64,000 nt of DNA from Kribbella pratensis (GTDB lineage Bacteria > Actinomycetota > Actinomycetes > Propionibacteriales > Kribbellaceae), in NCBI RefSeq assembly GCF_004365355.1, contig NZ_SODP01000003.1, positions 496,001-560,000 on the forward strand. The letters run 5' to 3'. The notes below the pieces were generated by a model. It worked only from the letters and a program-made list of their open reading frames with translations. It did no database searches and was not told the origin of the DNA. This document shows positions 1-7,693 of this stretch, piece by piece. Made by a program: the position numbers and the translations under genes. How positions within the stretch are numbered: the stretch's first letter is position 1; each line of letters starts with the position of its first letter.

Positions 1-5
1 CGAGG

Positions 6-1007
6 TTGCGGCGTTTCGCCGTCGCCGTCACCCTGACCGCCGCCGCGGTCGCCCTGTCCGGCTGCGGCGGCTCCGCCTCCACGTCCGCGACCGGTGCGGC
101 GCCGAACGCCGACCGGGCAGCCGCCGCCGAAGGCGTCAGCCCGGACGTGAACCTGGACCAGTGCGGTAAGGCCACCCGCACGGTGAAACACGACCTGGGC
201 ACCACCACGATCACCGGTACTCCGACCCGGGTGGTGGCCCTGGAGTACTCCTTCGTCGACGCGCTGGTCGCGGTCGGGATGTCGCCGGTCGGGGTTGCCG
301 ACGACGACCAGCCGAAGCGGATCATCCCCGCACTGCGCGAGAAGGTCGGGCCCTACAAGTCGGTCGGCCTGCGGGCGACGCCGAACATCCAGGTGATCAC
401 CGCGCTCAAGCCGGACCTGATCGTGGCCGACAGCGGCCGGCACAAGGCCATCTACGCGCAACTGTCGAAGATCGCACCGACGATCGCCTACGCCAGCCTG
501 AACGGCAACTACCAGCAGGTGCTGGACAGCGAGATGTCCACTGCCATCGCGCTGAACAAGTGCGACCAGATGAAGACCCGGCTGGCCGAGCACGCCAAGA
601 CGATGGCCGACCTGAAGGCGACGGCGCCCGCGGACGAGAACCGCAAGGCCCTGTTCGTGCGCGCCTCGGAGAAGGGCTTCACCGGGTTCCCGCCGAAGGC
701 CTACACCCCGGGCGTGCTGTCGGCCATCGGTATCAAGTCACCGCTGCCGGACAGCTCCAGTGATGCGTCGGTCTCGCTCACCTTGGAGACGCTGGTCGCG
801 ACGAAGCCCGACGTGATGTTCATCGCTCCCAACGACGGGCCGACGCTGCGGGACCAGTGGAAGAAGAGTCCGCTGTGGAAGGAGATCCCGGCGGTGAAGA
901 ACAACGCGAGCTACGACGTGGACCCGAACGAATGGTCCCGTTCGCGCGGTCTGATCGCCTCCGAGGTCGTTGCCAAGGAAGCCGTCAAGATGCTCTACGG
1001 GAAGTGA
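6..1007 (+). CDS. Iron-siderophore ABC transporter substrate-binding lipoprotein (5' end uncertain)
   Basis: Extracytoplasmic binding protein of the FecB/FhuD type that would deliver a ferric siderophore to the permease pair encoded just downstream. The visible N-terminus is a short basic stretch, a hydrophobic segment and a lipobox LSGC with the lipidated Cys at about residue 20. The mature part carries the periplasmic-binding fold seen in this family: an RVVALEYS strand near residue 76, a PDLIVADSG segment, and a C-terminal PDVMFIAP segment. The first usable codon is TTG at base 6 with no room for a ribosome site, so the true start probably lies upstream of the window. The stop is followed by one base and then the ATG of the permease gene, so the two are one operon. 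The siderophore specificity cannot be read from sequence. Confidence 0.9.
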   Translation: MRRFAVAVTLTAAAVALSGCGGSASTSATGAAPNADRAAAAEGVSPDVNLDQCGKATRTVKHDLGTTTITGTPTRVVALEYSFVDALVAVGMSPVGVADDDQPKRIIPALREKVGPYKSVGLRATPNIQVITALKPDLIVADSGRHKAIYAQLSKIAPTIAYASLNGNYQQVLDSEMSTAIALNKCDQMKTRLAEHAKTMADLKATAPADENRKALFVRASEKGFTGFPPKAYTPGVLSAIGIKSPLPDSSSDASVSLTLETLVATKPDVMFIAPNDGPTLRDQWKKSPLWKEIPAVKNNASYDVDPNEWSRSRGLIASEVVAKEAVKMLYGK

Positions 1008-1008
1008 C

Positions 1009-2070
1009 ATGAGCCTGTCCGTGGGCACTGTGCCCGAATCGACCGAGGACGTCGCCCACCGGCGTCCGAAGATCGTCACCAGCAAGCAGCGGGTCACCTG
1101 GGTGTCGCTGGTCGTCCTGGTGCTGCTCGTGGCCGGGATCGCGTGGGGCCTGTCGATCGGCAGTCAGCACATCTCGTTGTCACACCTGCCGGGAGCGATC
1201 TTCAACGCCAACGATTCCGACGAGCTGATCCTGCAGTCGATCCGGATGCCGCGGGTGGTGCTGGCGCTCTGCGTCGGCGCCGCCCTGGCGGTGGCCGGCG
1301 CGTTGATGCAGGCGGTCGCGGCCAACCCGCTGGCGGCGCCGGAGATCATGGGAGTGAACGCCGGCGCGGTGTTCGTCGTCGTACTGGCGATCACCGTGGT
1401 TCCGTCGCTGTCGGGTGCGCCGACGATCCTGCTGTCGTTCGGTGGCGCGGCCGCGGCGGGCGTATCGGTGATGCTGCTGGCCGGTTCCGGGCGCGGCCGG
1501 GTCAGCCCGGTGCGGATGGCGCTCGCGGGTGTGACCGCGAGCAGTCTGTTGATCTCGTTGACCCAGGTGCTGATCATCTTCGACGAGAACTCCACCGACA
1601 GCGTGCTGTTCTGGTTGGTCGGCGGGGTTAACTTCGCCGGCTGGCAGGACGTACGCAACATGCTCCCGTGGCTCGTTCTCGGTCTGCTCGGCGCGTTCGC
1701 CATGGCGCGGCCCCTGAACCTCCTGGCTCTGGGCGACGATATGGCGCGCGGGCTGGGCCAGAACGTCGAACGGACCCGGACGTTGGGGTCAGCGCTGGTG
1801 ATCGTGTTGTGCGGCGCGGCGGTGTCTGTCGCCGGACCGGTCGCGTTCATCGGCCTGGTGGTGCCGCACATCATGCGCCGCCTGGTCGGTTCCAGCTACA
1901 CGGTCCTGTTGCCGTTGTGTGCGCTGGGCGGCGGCGTCCTGGTGCTGTACTCCGACATCGTGTCCCGCTACGTGAAGCCGCCGTTCGAAGTCCCCGCCGG
2001 CGTGGTCACGGCCCTGCTCGGCGCACCGATCTTCGTCTACCTGGCCCGGCGACAGAAGGTGACCTCATGA
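1009..2070 (+). CDS. FecCD-family iron-siderophore ABC permease, subunit 1
   Basis: Integral membrane permease of the BtuC/FecCD family, 353 residues, with about nine to ten hydrophobic segments. Family signatures include RMPRVVLALCVGAALAVAGA followed by the NPLAAPEIMG motif (about residues 109-118) and GPVAFIGLVVPHIMRRLVG, the segment that contacts the ATPase. ATG at 1009 is chosen because it begins right after the lipoprotein stop. An in-frame GTG/TTG-type extension upstream would overlap the lipoprotein gene. It overlaps the next permease by 4 bases (ATGA), which indicates translational coupling and a heterodimeric channel. Confidence 0.93.
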   Translation: MSLSVGTVPESTEDVAHRRPKIVTSKQRVTWVSLVVLVLLVAGIAWGLSIGSQHISLSHLPGAIFNANDSDELILQSIRMPRVVLALCVGAALAVAGALMQAVAANPLAAPEIMGVNAGAVFVVVLAITVVPSLSGAPTILLSFGGAAAAGVSVMLLAGSGRGRVSPVRMALAGVTASSLLISLTQVLIIFDENSTDSVLFWLVGGVNFAGWQDVRNMLPWLVLGLLGAFAMARPLNLLALGDDMARGLGQNVERTRTLGSALVIVLCGAAVSVAGPVAFIGLVVPHIMRRLVGSSYTVLLPLCALGGGVLVLYSDIVSRYVKPPFEVPAGVVTALLGAPIFVYLARRQKVTS

Positions 2071-3095
2071 CCAGCACGACCATCGTCGCGCAGCACGTCC
2101 GGCGTACGTCGCTGGCCAAGCGGCATCCCGCCGCACTGATGGCATCGCTCGGAGCCCTGGCGATCGTGCTGAGTATCTACAGCCTGAAGATCGGGGCGAC
2201 CGAGGTATCGTTCGGCAACGTCCTGCACGCCCTGGTCGGCGACAGGTCCGACCAGGCAGCCGCGATCGTGTTCGACTTCCAGGTGCCGCGAGTCTTGCTG
2301 TGCTGGTTGATCGGTACGGCGCTCGCGGTGTCCGGCGCCGTGATGCAGGGCGTGATCCGCAACCCGCTGGCGGCCCCGGACATCATTGGCGTCACCAAGG
2401 GTGCGGGCTTCGGCGGCATGTTGCTGCTGCTCGCGATCCCCGGCGTCCCGGTGGTGGCCGTCGTACCGGCGGCGTTCACCGGGGGACTGGCGGCCGCGGC
2501 GCTGGTGTACCTGCTCGCCTATCGGCGTGGTGCGACTCCGGTGCGGATCGCGCTGGTCGGCATCGCGGTCAGTGCGGCGTTCGAGGCGGGCATCCGGTTC
2601 TTGCTGGTGCGCAAACCTCTTGATGTCAGCGCGGCGCTGATCTGGCTGACCGGAAGTCTGTTCGGCCGGTCGATGAGTTCCGTCCTGGAGATCCTGCCGT
2701 GGGTGCTCGTGCTGGTGCCGCTGATCGTGGTGTGGGCGCGCAAACTCGACGTACTGGGCCTCGGCGACGACCTGGCCGCCGGCCTCGGTGAACCGGTCGA
2801 GAAGACCCGTCGGCTGCTGCTGTTGTTCGCGGTCGCGTTGGCCGCGGCCGCGGTCGCGGTGGCCGGCACGATCGGCTTCGTCGGCCTGATCGCTCCGCAT
2901 ATGGCTCGGCGCGTGTTCGGCGGCAAACACCTGGCGTCGATCCCGGCCGCAGCCTTGTTCGGCGTACTGCTGATGCTGTTCGCCGACATGATCGGGCGTG
3001 GTCTGGCGCCGCCGCTGGAGATTCCGGCCGGCCTAGTCACGGCCGTGGTCGGTGGCCCGTACTTCCTGTACCTGCTCGTGAAGACCGGAAAGTAG
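2067..3095 (+). CDS. FecCD-family iron-siderophore ABC permease, subunit 2
   Basis: Second permease of the importer, 342 residues, paralogous to the preceding gene. It repeats the family blocks: RVLLCWLIGTALAVSGAVMQ, NPLAAPDIIG, GDDLAAGLGE, and GTIGFVGLIAPHMARRVFGG near the C-terminus, the cytoplasmic coupling segment for the ATPase. The start is the ATG of an ATGA overlap with the upstream permease stop. The ATPase gene follows 10 bases after the stop. Having two distinct FecCD subunits is the normal FecCD/FepDG arrangement. Confidence 0.93.
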   Translation: MTSTTIVAQHVRRTSLAKRHPAALMASLGALAIVLSIYSLKIGATEVSFGNVLHALVGDRSDQAAAIVFDFQVPRVLLCWLIGTALAVSGAVMQGVIRNPLAAPDIIGVTKGAGFGGMLLLLAIPGVPVVAVVPAAFTGGLAAAALVYLLAYRRGATPVRIALVGIAVSAAFEAGIRFLLVRKPLDVSAALIWLTGSLFGRSMSSVLEILPWVLVLVPLIVVWARKLDVLGLGDDLAAGLGEPVEKTRRLLLLFAVALAAAAVAVAGTIGFVGLIAPHMARRVFGGKHLASIPAAALFGVLLMLFADMIGRGLAPPLEIPAGLVTAVVGGPYFLYLLVKTGK

Positions 3096-3105
3096 GAGAC
3101 CCGCC

Positions 3106-3915
3106 ATGCGTCTGCAGGCACAAGGCGTTCAGCTCGCCTATGACCAGAAGGTGATCGCTCGCGATCTGACCTTGACCATCCCCGACGGGAAGGTCAGCGT
3201 GCTGATCGGCCCGAACGGCTCCGGCAAGAGCACCGCGTTGCGGGCGCTGGCCCGGCTGCTGCCGCCGGCCAAGGGCAGCGTGATCCTGGACGGGAAGTCG
3301 ATCCACGACACGCCGACCAAGGAGGTGGCCAGGCTGCTCGCGATCCTGCCGCAGGTCCTGGTCACGCCCGAGTCGATCTCGGTCGAGGACCTGGTCTGGT
3401 TCGGTCGGCACCCGCACCGCACCTCGCTGAAGGTGCCGAGCCCGGCCGACAAGGAAGCGGTCGAATGGGCCATGTCGGTGACCAGCACCGCCGAGTTGCG
3501 TCACCAGCACGTCGACCAGCTGTCCGGCGGCCAGCGGCAGCGGGTCTGGATCGCGCTGTGCCTGGCCCAGGGCACCGACCTGATCCTGCTCGACGAGCCG
3601 ACGACGTACCTGGATGTCGCCTACCAGCTCGAGGTGCTGGACCTGTTGCACCAGCTCAACCAGGAGCAGGGCAAGACCGTCGCGATGGTGCTGCACGACT
3701 TCAACATGGCTGCGGAGTACGCCGACCACGTGTTCGTGATGAAGTCCGGCGCCCTCGTCACGCAGGGATCGCCGGAGGACGTGTTCACCTGCGACATCAT
3801 CCGGGACGTCTTCGGAGTGGAGTCCAAGGTCGTGCCGCACCCGGTGAGTGGTAAACCGATGTGTATCCCCCTGCGTGCCGGGCTCCGGGCCCAGCTGTCA
3901 GTGGCAACCGGATAG
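3106..3915 (+). CDS. Iron-siderophore ABC transporter ATP-binding protein (FecE/FepC type)
   Basis: Cytoplasmic ATPase that powers the siderophore importer, 269 residues, normal for the FepC family. Walker A GPNGSGKST lies at residues 35-43, the ABC signature LSGGQ at 139-143, and Walker B LILLDEP with D163-E164. The switch His is in VLHDFNMAAEYADH. An AGGAG ribosome site overlaps the upstream permease stop and precedes the ATG by a normal distance. It is the fourth gene of the operon; the dehydratase gene starts 9 bases after its stop and shares the transcript. Confidence 0.95.
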   Translation: MRLQAQGVQLAYDQKVIARDLTLTIPDGKVSVLIGPNGSGKSTALRALARLLPPAKGSVILDGKSIHDTPTKEVARLLAILPQVLVTPESISVEDLVWFGRHPHRTSLKVPSPADKEAVEWAMSVTSTAELRHQHVDQLSGGQRQRVWIALCLAQGTDLILLDEPTTYLDVAYQLEVLDLLHQLNQEQGKTVAMVLHDFNMAAEYADHVFVMKSGALVTQGSPEDVFTCDIIRDVFGVESKVVPHPVSGKPMCIPLRAGLRAQLSVATG

Positions 3916-3924
3916 GAGCACTGC

Positions 3925-4899
3925 ATGACGTTCACCCCCGCGGAAGCGGCCGAGCGATCGGAACGGGTCGCACCGAGGCTGCGTGAGCACCTGCCACCGA
4001 CGCCGTTCGTGCGGTACGGCGCGCTCAGCGACGAGCTCGGCGCCGACCTGCTGGTGAAGAGCGAGCACCTGCAGCGCACCGGCTCGTTCAAGGCCCGCGG
4101 TGCGATGGCGAAGATCCTCACCCTGACCGACGAGCAGCGGCAGGCCGGGGTGGTGACCGCCTCGACCGGGAACCACGGACTCGGGGTCGGCAACGCGCTC
4201 GCCACGCTGGGCGGGCACGGCATCGTCTACCTGCCGGAGAACGCGTCGCCGAGCAAGGTCGCCGCGCTGCGCCGGCTCGGTCTGGAGATCCGGGCCGAGG
4301 GCAACGATTCCGGCGTACTCGAACCGAAGGCACGGGCCTATGCGGCCGAACACGACCTGACCTATGTGCCGCCGTACAACGACCCGGACATCATCGCCGG
4401 CCAGGGCACGGTCGCCGTCGAGATCCTTGAGCAGCTCGCCGGCGAACCACTCGACGCGGTCGTGGTAGCGGTCGGCGGCGGCGGGCTCATCAGCGGCGTC
4501 GCGTCGGTGCTCAAGAAGCACCTGCCCGGGATCACGGTGTACGGCGCCTCGCCGGTGCGCGACGACGCGATGGCAGCGTCGGTGCGGGCCGGGAAGATCA
4601 TCCAGGTCGACGCCCAGCAGACGCTCTCCGACGGTACTGCGGGCAGCGTCGAGCCGGGCAGCATCACCTTCGACCTGTGCCGTGAGCTGGTCGACGACTG
4701 GGTCCTGGTCAGCGAGGACGCGATCAGCTCGGCCCTGCGGACCGTGATCGACACCGAGCACCAGTTGATCGAAGGCTCGGCCGCGATGGCGTTCGCGGCC
4801 GCGCGGGCACGCCGTACCGAACTGGAAGGCAAGCGGGTCGCCGTGGTGTCCTGCGGCGGCAACATCTCCGCGAACACGCTGGTAGCGGCCCTGGCCTGA
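3925..4899 (+). CDS. Threonine/serine dehydratase-like PLP enzyme (TdcB type, no ACT domain)
   Basis: Fold-type II pyridoxal-phosphate enzyme, 324 residues, the length of the catabolic TdcB-type threonine/serine dehydratases that lack the regulatory ACT domain of IlvA. The PLP lysine is K56 in TGSFKARGA. The phosphate-binding glycine loop is VGGGGLISG near residues 184-192. TASTGNHGLGVG matches the substrate-binding Asn loop. AGGAG sits 6 bases before ATG. It follows the ABC ATPase by 9 bases and precedes a strong terminator, so it is the last gene of the siderophore operon. The reaction expected from the family is threonine to 2-oxobutyrate or serine to pyruvate, with loss of ammonia. Racemase or diaminopropionate-type activity is possible and cannot be excluded. 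Confidence 0.88.
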   Translation: MTFTPAEAAERSERVAPRLREHLPPTPFVRYGALSDELGADLLVKSEHLQRTGSFKARGAMAKILTLTDEQRQAGVVTASTGNHGLGVGNALATLGGHGIVYLPENASPSKVAALRRLGLEIRAEGNDSGVLEPKARAYAAEHDLTYVPPYNDPDIIAGQGTVAVEILEQLAGEPLDAVVVAVGGGGLISGVASVLKKHLPGITVYGASPVRDDAMAASVRAGKIIQVDAQQTLSDGTAGSVEPGSITFDLCRELVDDWVLVSEDAISSALRTVIDTEHQLIEGSAAMAFAAARARRTELEGKRVAVVSCGGNISANTLVAALA

Positions 4900-4912
4900 C
4901 CCTCCCGCCGAC

Positions 4913-4946
4913 GCACCCGAGGTGACTCCCTGATCACCTCGGGTGC
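4913..4946 (+). terminator. Strong hairpin terminator of the siderophore operon
   Basis: A perfect 13-bp inverted repeat, GCACCCGAGGTGA at 4913-4925 and its complement at 4934-4946, encloses an 8-base loop and starts 14 bases after the dehydratase stop. There is no long T run, as is common for high-GC actinobacterial terminators. It separates the iron operon from the membrane protein gene at 5063. Confidence 0.8.
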
Positions 4947-5062
4947 TTCGGCATGCCCGGATCCGGCCGCGTCCACCGGAACCCAGAGCGCATTGACACA
5001 CTCAGAACGGCGTAACTATCGTTGCTTGCAACATATGTTTCATCAACCTGAGGATGTGAGAG

Positions 5063-5863
5063 ATGGACGCGGCAACGTGGGGGTTGATCGTCGCGACGTT
5101 CGTCGCGTGTTTCGTGGAGATGGTGGAAGCCACCACGATCGTCATGGCGATGGGCTACACGCGGAGCTGGAGGTCGGCGCTGATCGGCACGTTCGCGGCG
5201 CTCGGTGCGCTCGCGGTGGTGACGGCCGCGGCCGGCTACGCGCTGGCGAACTGGCTCCCGGAGTCTGCGCTGCAACTGGCCATCGGCGGTCTGCTGCTGA
5301 TCTTCGGACTGCAGTGGCTCCGCAAGGCGATCCTCAGGTCGTCCGGACGCAAGGCCGTCCATGACGAGGACGCGATCTACCGCGAGGAGGTCGAGGCGGC
5401 CAAGTCCGCCGGCGAGAGCAAGGGCGGCCTGGATCTGTTCGCCTTCATGGTCTCGTTCAAGGGTGTGTTCCTGGAGGGGATGGAGGTTGTCTTCATCGTG
5501 CTGACCTTCGGCCTGAACGCGAACAACATCCCGGCTGCCAGCCTGGGCGCCGCCGCGGCCGTGGTGATCGTGCTCGGCATCGCGATCGCGCTGCGCCGGC
5601 CGCTGTCGATGATCAACGAGAACCTGCTCAAGTACGGCGTCGGCCTGCTGCTCGCCTCGTTCGGGACCTACTGGGCGGTCGAGGGCATCGGGATCTTCCG
5701 CGACGGCCGCGAGAGCCTGAACTGGCCGGGCCACGACCTGATGATCCTGGTTCTGCTGGCCGCCTGGCTGCTGCTCAGCCGGATCTTCGTGGCCGCGCTG
5801 CGCAAGCCGGCCGCTCCGGCGCCGGTCGGCGCCTCTGACCTTGCGGTGGAGGTGAAGAAATGA
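5063..5863 (+). CDS. Polytopic membrane protein with two ExxE motifs (COG4280-like)
   Basis: Integral membrane protein of 266 residues with about seven hydrophobic segments and a charged loop (residues about 87-122). It is built as two similar halves, each starting with a transmembrane segment that carries a glutamate pair: FVEMVEATTIV (E19, E22) and FLEGMEVVFIV (E138, E141). The paired ExxE motif in repeated membrane halves recalls metal permeases such as FTR1 (REGLE) and UPF0016/GDT1, but the overall sequence looks closest to the uncharacterised COG4280 group. The next gene overlaps by 4 bases. Transport of a cation is an inference only. A purine-rich GAGAG precedes the ATG. Confidence 0.75.
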   Translation: MDAATWGLIVATFVACFVEMVEATTIVMAMGYTRSWRSALIGTFAALGALAVVTAAAGYALANWLPESALQLAIGGLLLIFGLQWLRKAILRSSGRKAVHDEDAIYREEVEAAKSAGESKGGLDLFAFMVSFKGVFLEGMEVVFIVLTFGLNANNIPAASLGAAAAVVIVLGIAIALRRPLSMINENLLKYGVGLLLASFGTYWAVEGIGIFRDGRESLNWPGHDLMILVLLAAWLLLSRIFVAALRKPAAPAPVGASDLAVEVKK

Positions 5864-6078
5864 AGTTCCTCAAGGCCTTCGGGCAGTTCTGGTACGACTT
5901 CATCATCGGCGACGACTGGAAGATCGCGGTCGCCGTGGTGCTCGCGCTGCTCGTCCTGTTCGCCGCGATGACGGCGAAGCTGTTCGGTGACACCGGACTG
6001 ACCCTGCTGGGTGGCGCCCTGATCATCGTGGCTTTCAGCATCAGCCTGGCGATCGACGTCCGGCCGAAGAAGCGCTGA
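5860..6078 (+). CDS. Small two-TM membrane protein, partner of the ExxE protein
   Basis: A 72-residue protein with two hydrophobic segments (about residues 21-40 and 46-63) and a basic tail RPKKR. Its ATG overlaps the stop of the ExxE membrane protein (ATGA), so the two are translationally coupled and probably form a complex. No family is recognised. A 15-bp terminator stem follows 22 bases after the stop and closes the two-gene operon. Confidence 0.75.
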   Translation: MKFLKAFGQFWYDFIIGDDWKIAVAVVLALLVLFAAMTAKLFGDTGLTLLGGALIIVAFSISLAIDVRPKKR

Positions 6079-6100
6079 AACGCCTGTCCCTGTTGACGTT

Positions 6101-6135
6101 CGGCCCCGGTCCGCGCAGTTCGCGGACCGGGGCCG
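6101..6135 (+). terminator. Perfect 15-bp hairpin terminator
   Basis: CGGCCCCGGTCCGCG (6101-6115) pairs with its exact complement at 6121-6135 across a 5-base loop. It ends the two-gene membrane operon before the tldD promoter region. Confidence 0.85.
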
Positions 6136-6188
6136 ACTGGTGTCCGCCGAACGCCTCTGTAGTGCTCACGACCTCTATTCAAAATCTC

Positions 6189-6202
6189 GTAGCATCTGCT
6201 AC
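6189..6202. promoter_or_regulatory. Short palindrome in the tldD promoter region
   Basis: GTAGCA (6189-6194) and TGCTAC (6197-6202) form a 6-bp inverted repeat with a 2-base spacer about 40 bases upstream of the tldD start. It lies in the most A/T-rich patch of this intergenic space, so it may be an operator or overlap the -10 region. No matching regulator is encoded nearby. Confidence 0.4.
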
Positions 6203-6241
6203 GGTGAGGTTTCACCCCGTCCCCAATCGGAGGTCCGAGTG

Positions 6242-7693
6242 ATGCGAGACACCGCCGAGACCGTGCTGGCCCTGCTGCCTGCGGACGTTCAGTACGGCGA
6301 CATCCGGGTGGTCCGGCGTACTCACGAGCAGGTTCTGGTCGAGCTCGACGGTCCGGGTGAGGTCGGCTACGACGACTCGCTCGGCCTCGGACTGCGCGTG
6401 CTGATCGGCGGGCGGTGGGGCTTCGCCGCCACCCACCGGCTGGACCCTGACGGCCTCGACAGTGTGATCGCGCAGGCGGTCGGCCAGGCCCGTGCCGCCG
6501 GCGGTGGCGGCCAGGTCGCCCTCGGCGATCCGGTCACGACGCGGGCGACCTGGTCGTCGCCGCTGCGGGTCGACCCGTTCGACGTACCGCTGTCCACCAA
6601 GCTCGACCTGCTGTCCGCCGCCGTGAAGGAGGCGTCGACTGCCGGTCCGCTGGTCCAGCAGATCGAGGCGTCGATCGACCTGTACCGCGACGAGAAGGTA
6701 TTCGCGAACACCGAGGGCGCGCTGATCGAGCAGACGCTGACCGAGAGCGGCGGCGGCCTGATGGTGAACGCCGGCAACGGCGACGACCTGCAGCGCCGAT
6801 CGTTCCCGCAGGGCGTCCCGCGGCAGATCCGCGGCCAGCGCGGAGACTTCGCCACCGCGGGCTGGGAGCACGTCGAGTCGCTCGGCCTGGTGGAGAACGC
6901 GGCCCGGGTCGCGGCCGAGGCGGTCGCGCTGCTGACCGCGCCGCAGTGCCCGGACGAGGTCACCACACTCATTGCTGGCGGCAACCAGTTGGCCATGGTC
7001 CTGCACGAGTGCGCCGGTCACCCGATGGAGGCCGACCGGGCGCTGGGCACCGAGGCCAGCCTGGCCGGCGGGACGTACGCGACGCCGGAGCGGCGTGGCA
7101 ACTTCCGCTGGGGCTCGCCGATCGTCTCGGCGTACGCCGATGCCACCATCCCCGGCGGACTGGGTTCGTTCGGGTACGACGACGAGGGGATTCCGGCCCA
7201 GCGGACCCAACTGGTCAAGGACGGCATCTTCCTCGGCTACATGTCCGGCCGCGAGTCGGCGGCAGCACTCGGCGACCAGCCGACCGGCGCGTCCCGGGCC
7301 GACGGCTGGCAGCGGCTGCCGCTGGTCCGGATGACCAACATCTGCCTGGAGCCGGGGGAGTCGTCGCTCGAGGAGATGATCGCCGGCACCAAGCGCGGCA
7401 TCCTGGTCGACACCAACCGCGGCTTCTCGATCGACGACCAGCGGATGTCGTTCCGGTTCACCACCGAGCTCGGCTGGGAGATTCGCGACGGCAAGCTCGG
7501 CCGGTTGCTGAAGAACTGCAGCTACCAGAGCGTCACACCGCAGTTCTGGGCCGGGCTGGACGCGCTGGGCGGTCCGGATGAGTGGAAGGTGCACGGCGTC
7601 CCGTCGTGCAACAAGGGCGAGCCGCTGCAGGTGGCTCATGTCGGTCACGGCACGGTGCCGGGACGTTTCCAGAACGTGCAGGTGGGACGATGA
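6242..7693 (+). CDS. tldD: TldD-family metalloprotease subunit
   Basis: Zinc protease subunit of the TldD/TldE heterodimer, 483 residues. The family HExxxH zinc motif is present as HECAGH at residues 255-260 within AMVLHECAGHPMEAD. The C-terminal GDGWQRLPLVRMTN-type segment and the FTTELGWEIRDGK region also match TldD. ATG 6242 is preferred: GGAGG at 6229-6233 is 8 bases upstream. A GTG at 6239 would be only 5 bases away. The next gene, which encodes the partner lacking the zinc motif, overlaps by 4 bases. TldD/E degrade unfolded peptides and mature some peptide antibiotics; no precursor peptide gene was found beside it. Confidence 0.93.
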   Translation: MRDTAETVLALLPADVQYGDIRVVRRTHEQVLVELDGPGEVGYDDSLGLGLRVLIGGRWGFAATHRLDPDGLDSVIAQAVGQARAAGGGGQVALGDPVTTRATWSSPLRVDPFDVPLSTKLDLLSAAVKEASTAGPLVQQIEASIDLYRDEKVFANTEGALIEQTLTESGGGLMVNAGNGDDLQRRSFPQGVPRQIRGQRGDFATAGWEHVESLGLVENAARVAAEAVALLTAPQCPDEVTTLIAGGNQLAMVLHECAGHPMEADRALGTEASLAGGTYATPERRGNFRWGSPIVSAYADATIPGGLGSFGYDDEGIPAQRTQLVKDGIFLGYMSGRESAAALGDQPTGASRADGWQRLPLVRMTNICLEPGESSLEEMIAGTKRGILVDTNRGFSIDDQRMSFRFTTELGWEIRDGKLGRLLKNCSYQSVTPQFWAGLDALGGPDEWKVHGVPSCNKGEPLQVAHVGHGTVPGRFQNVQVGR

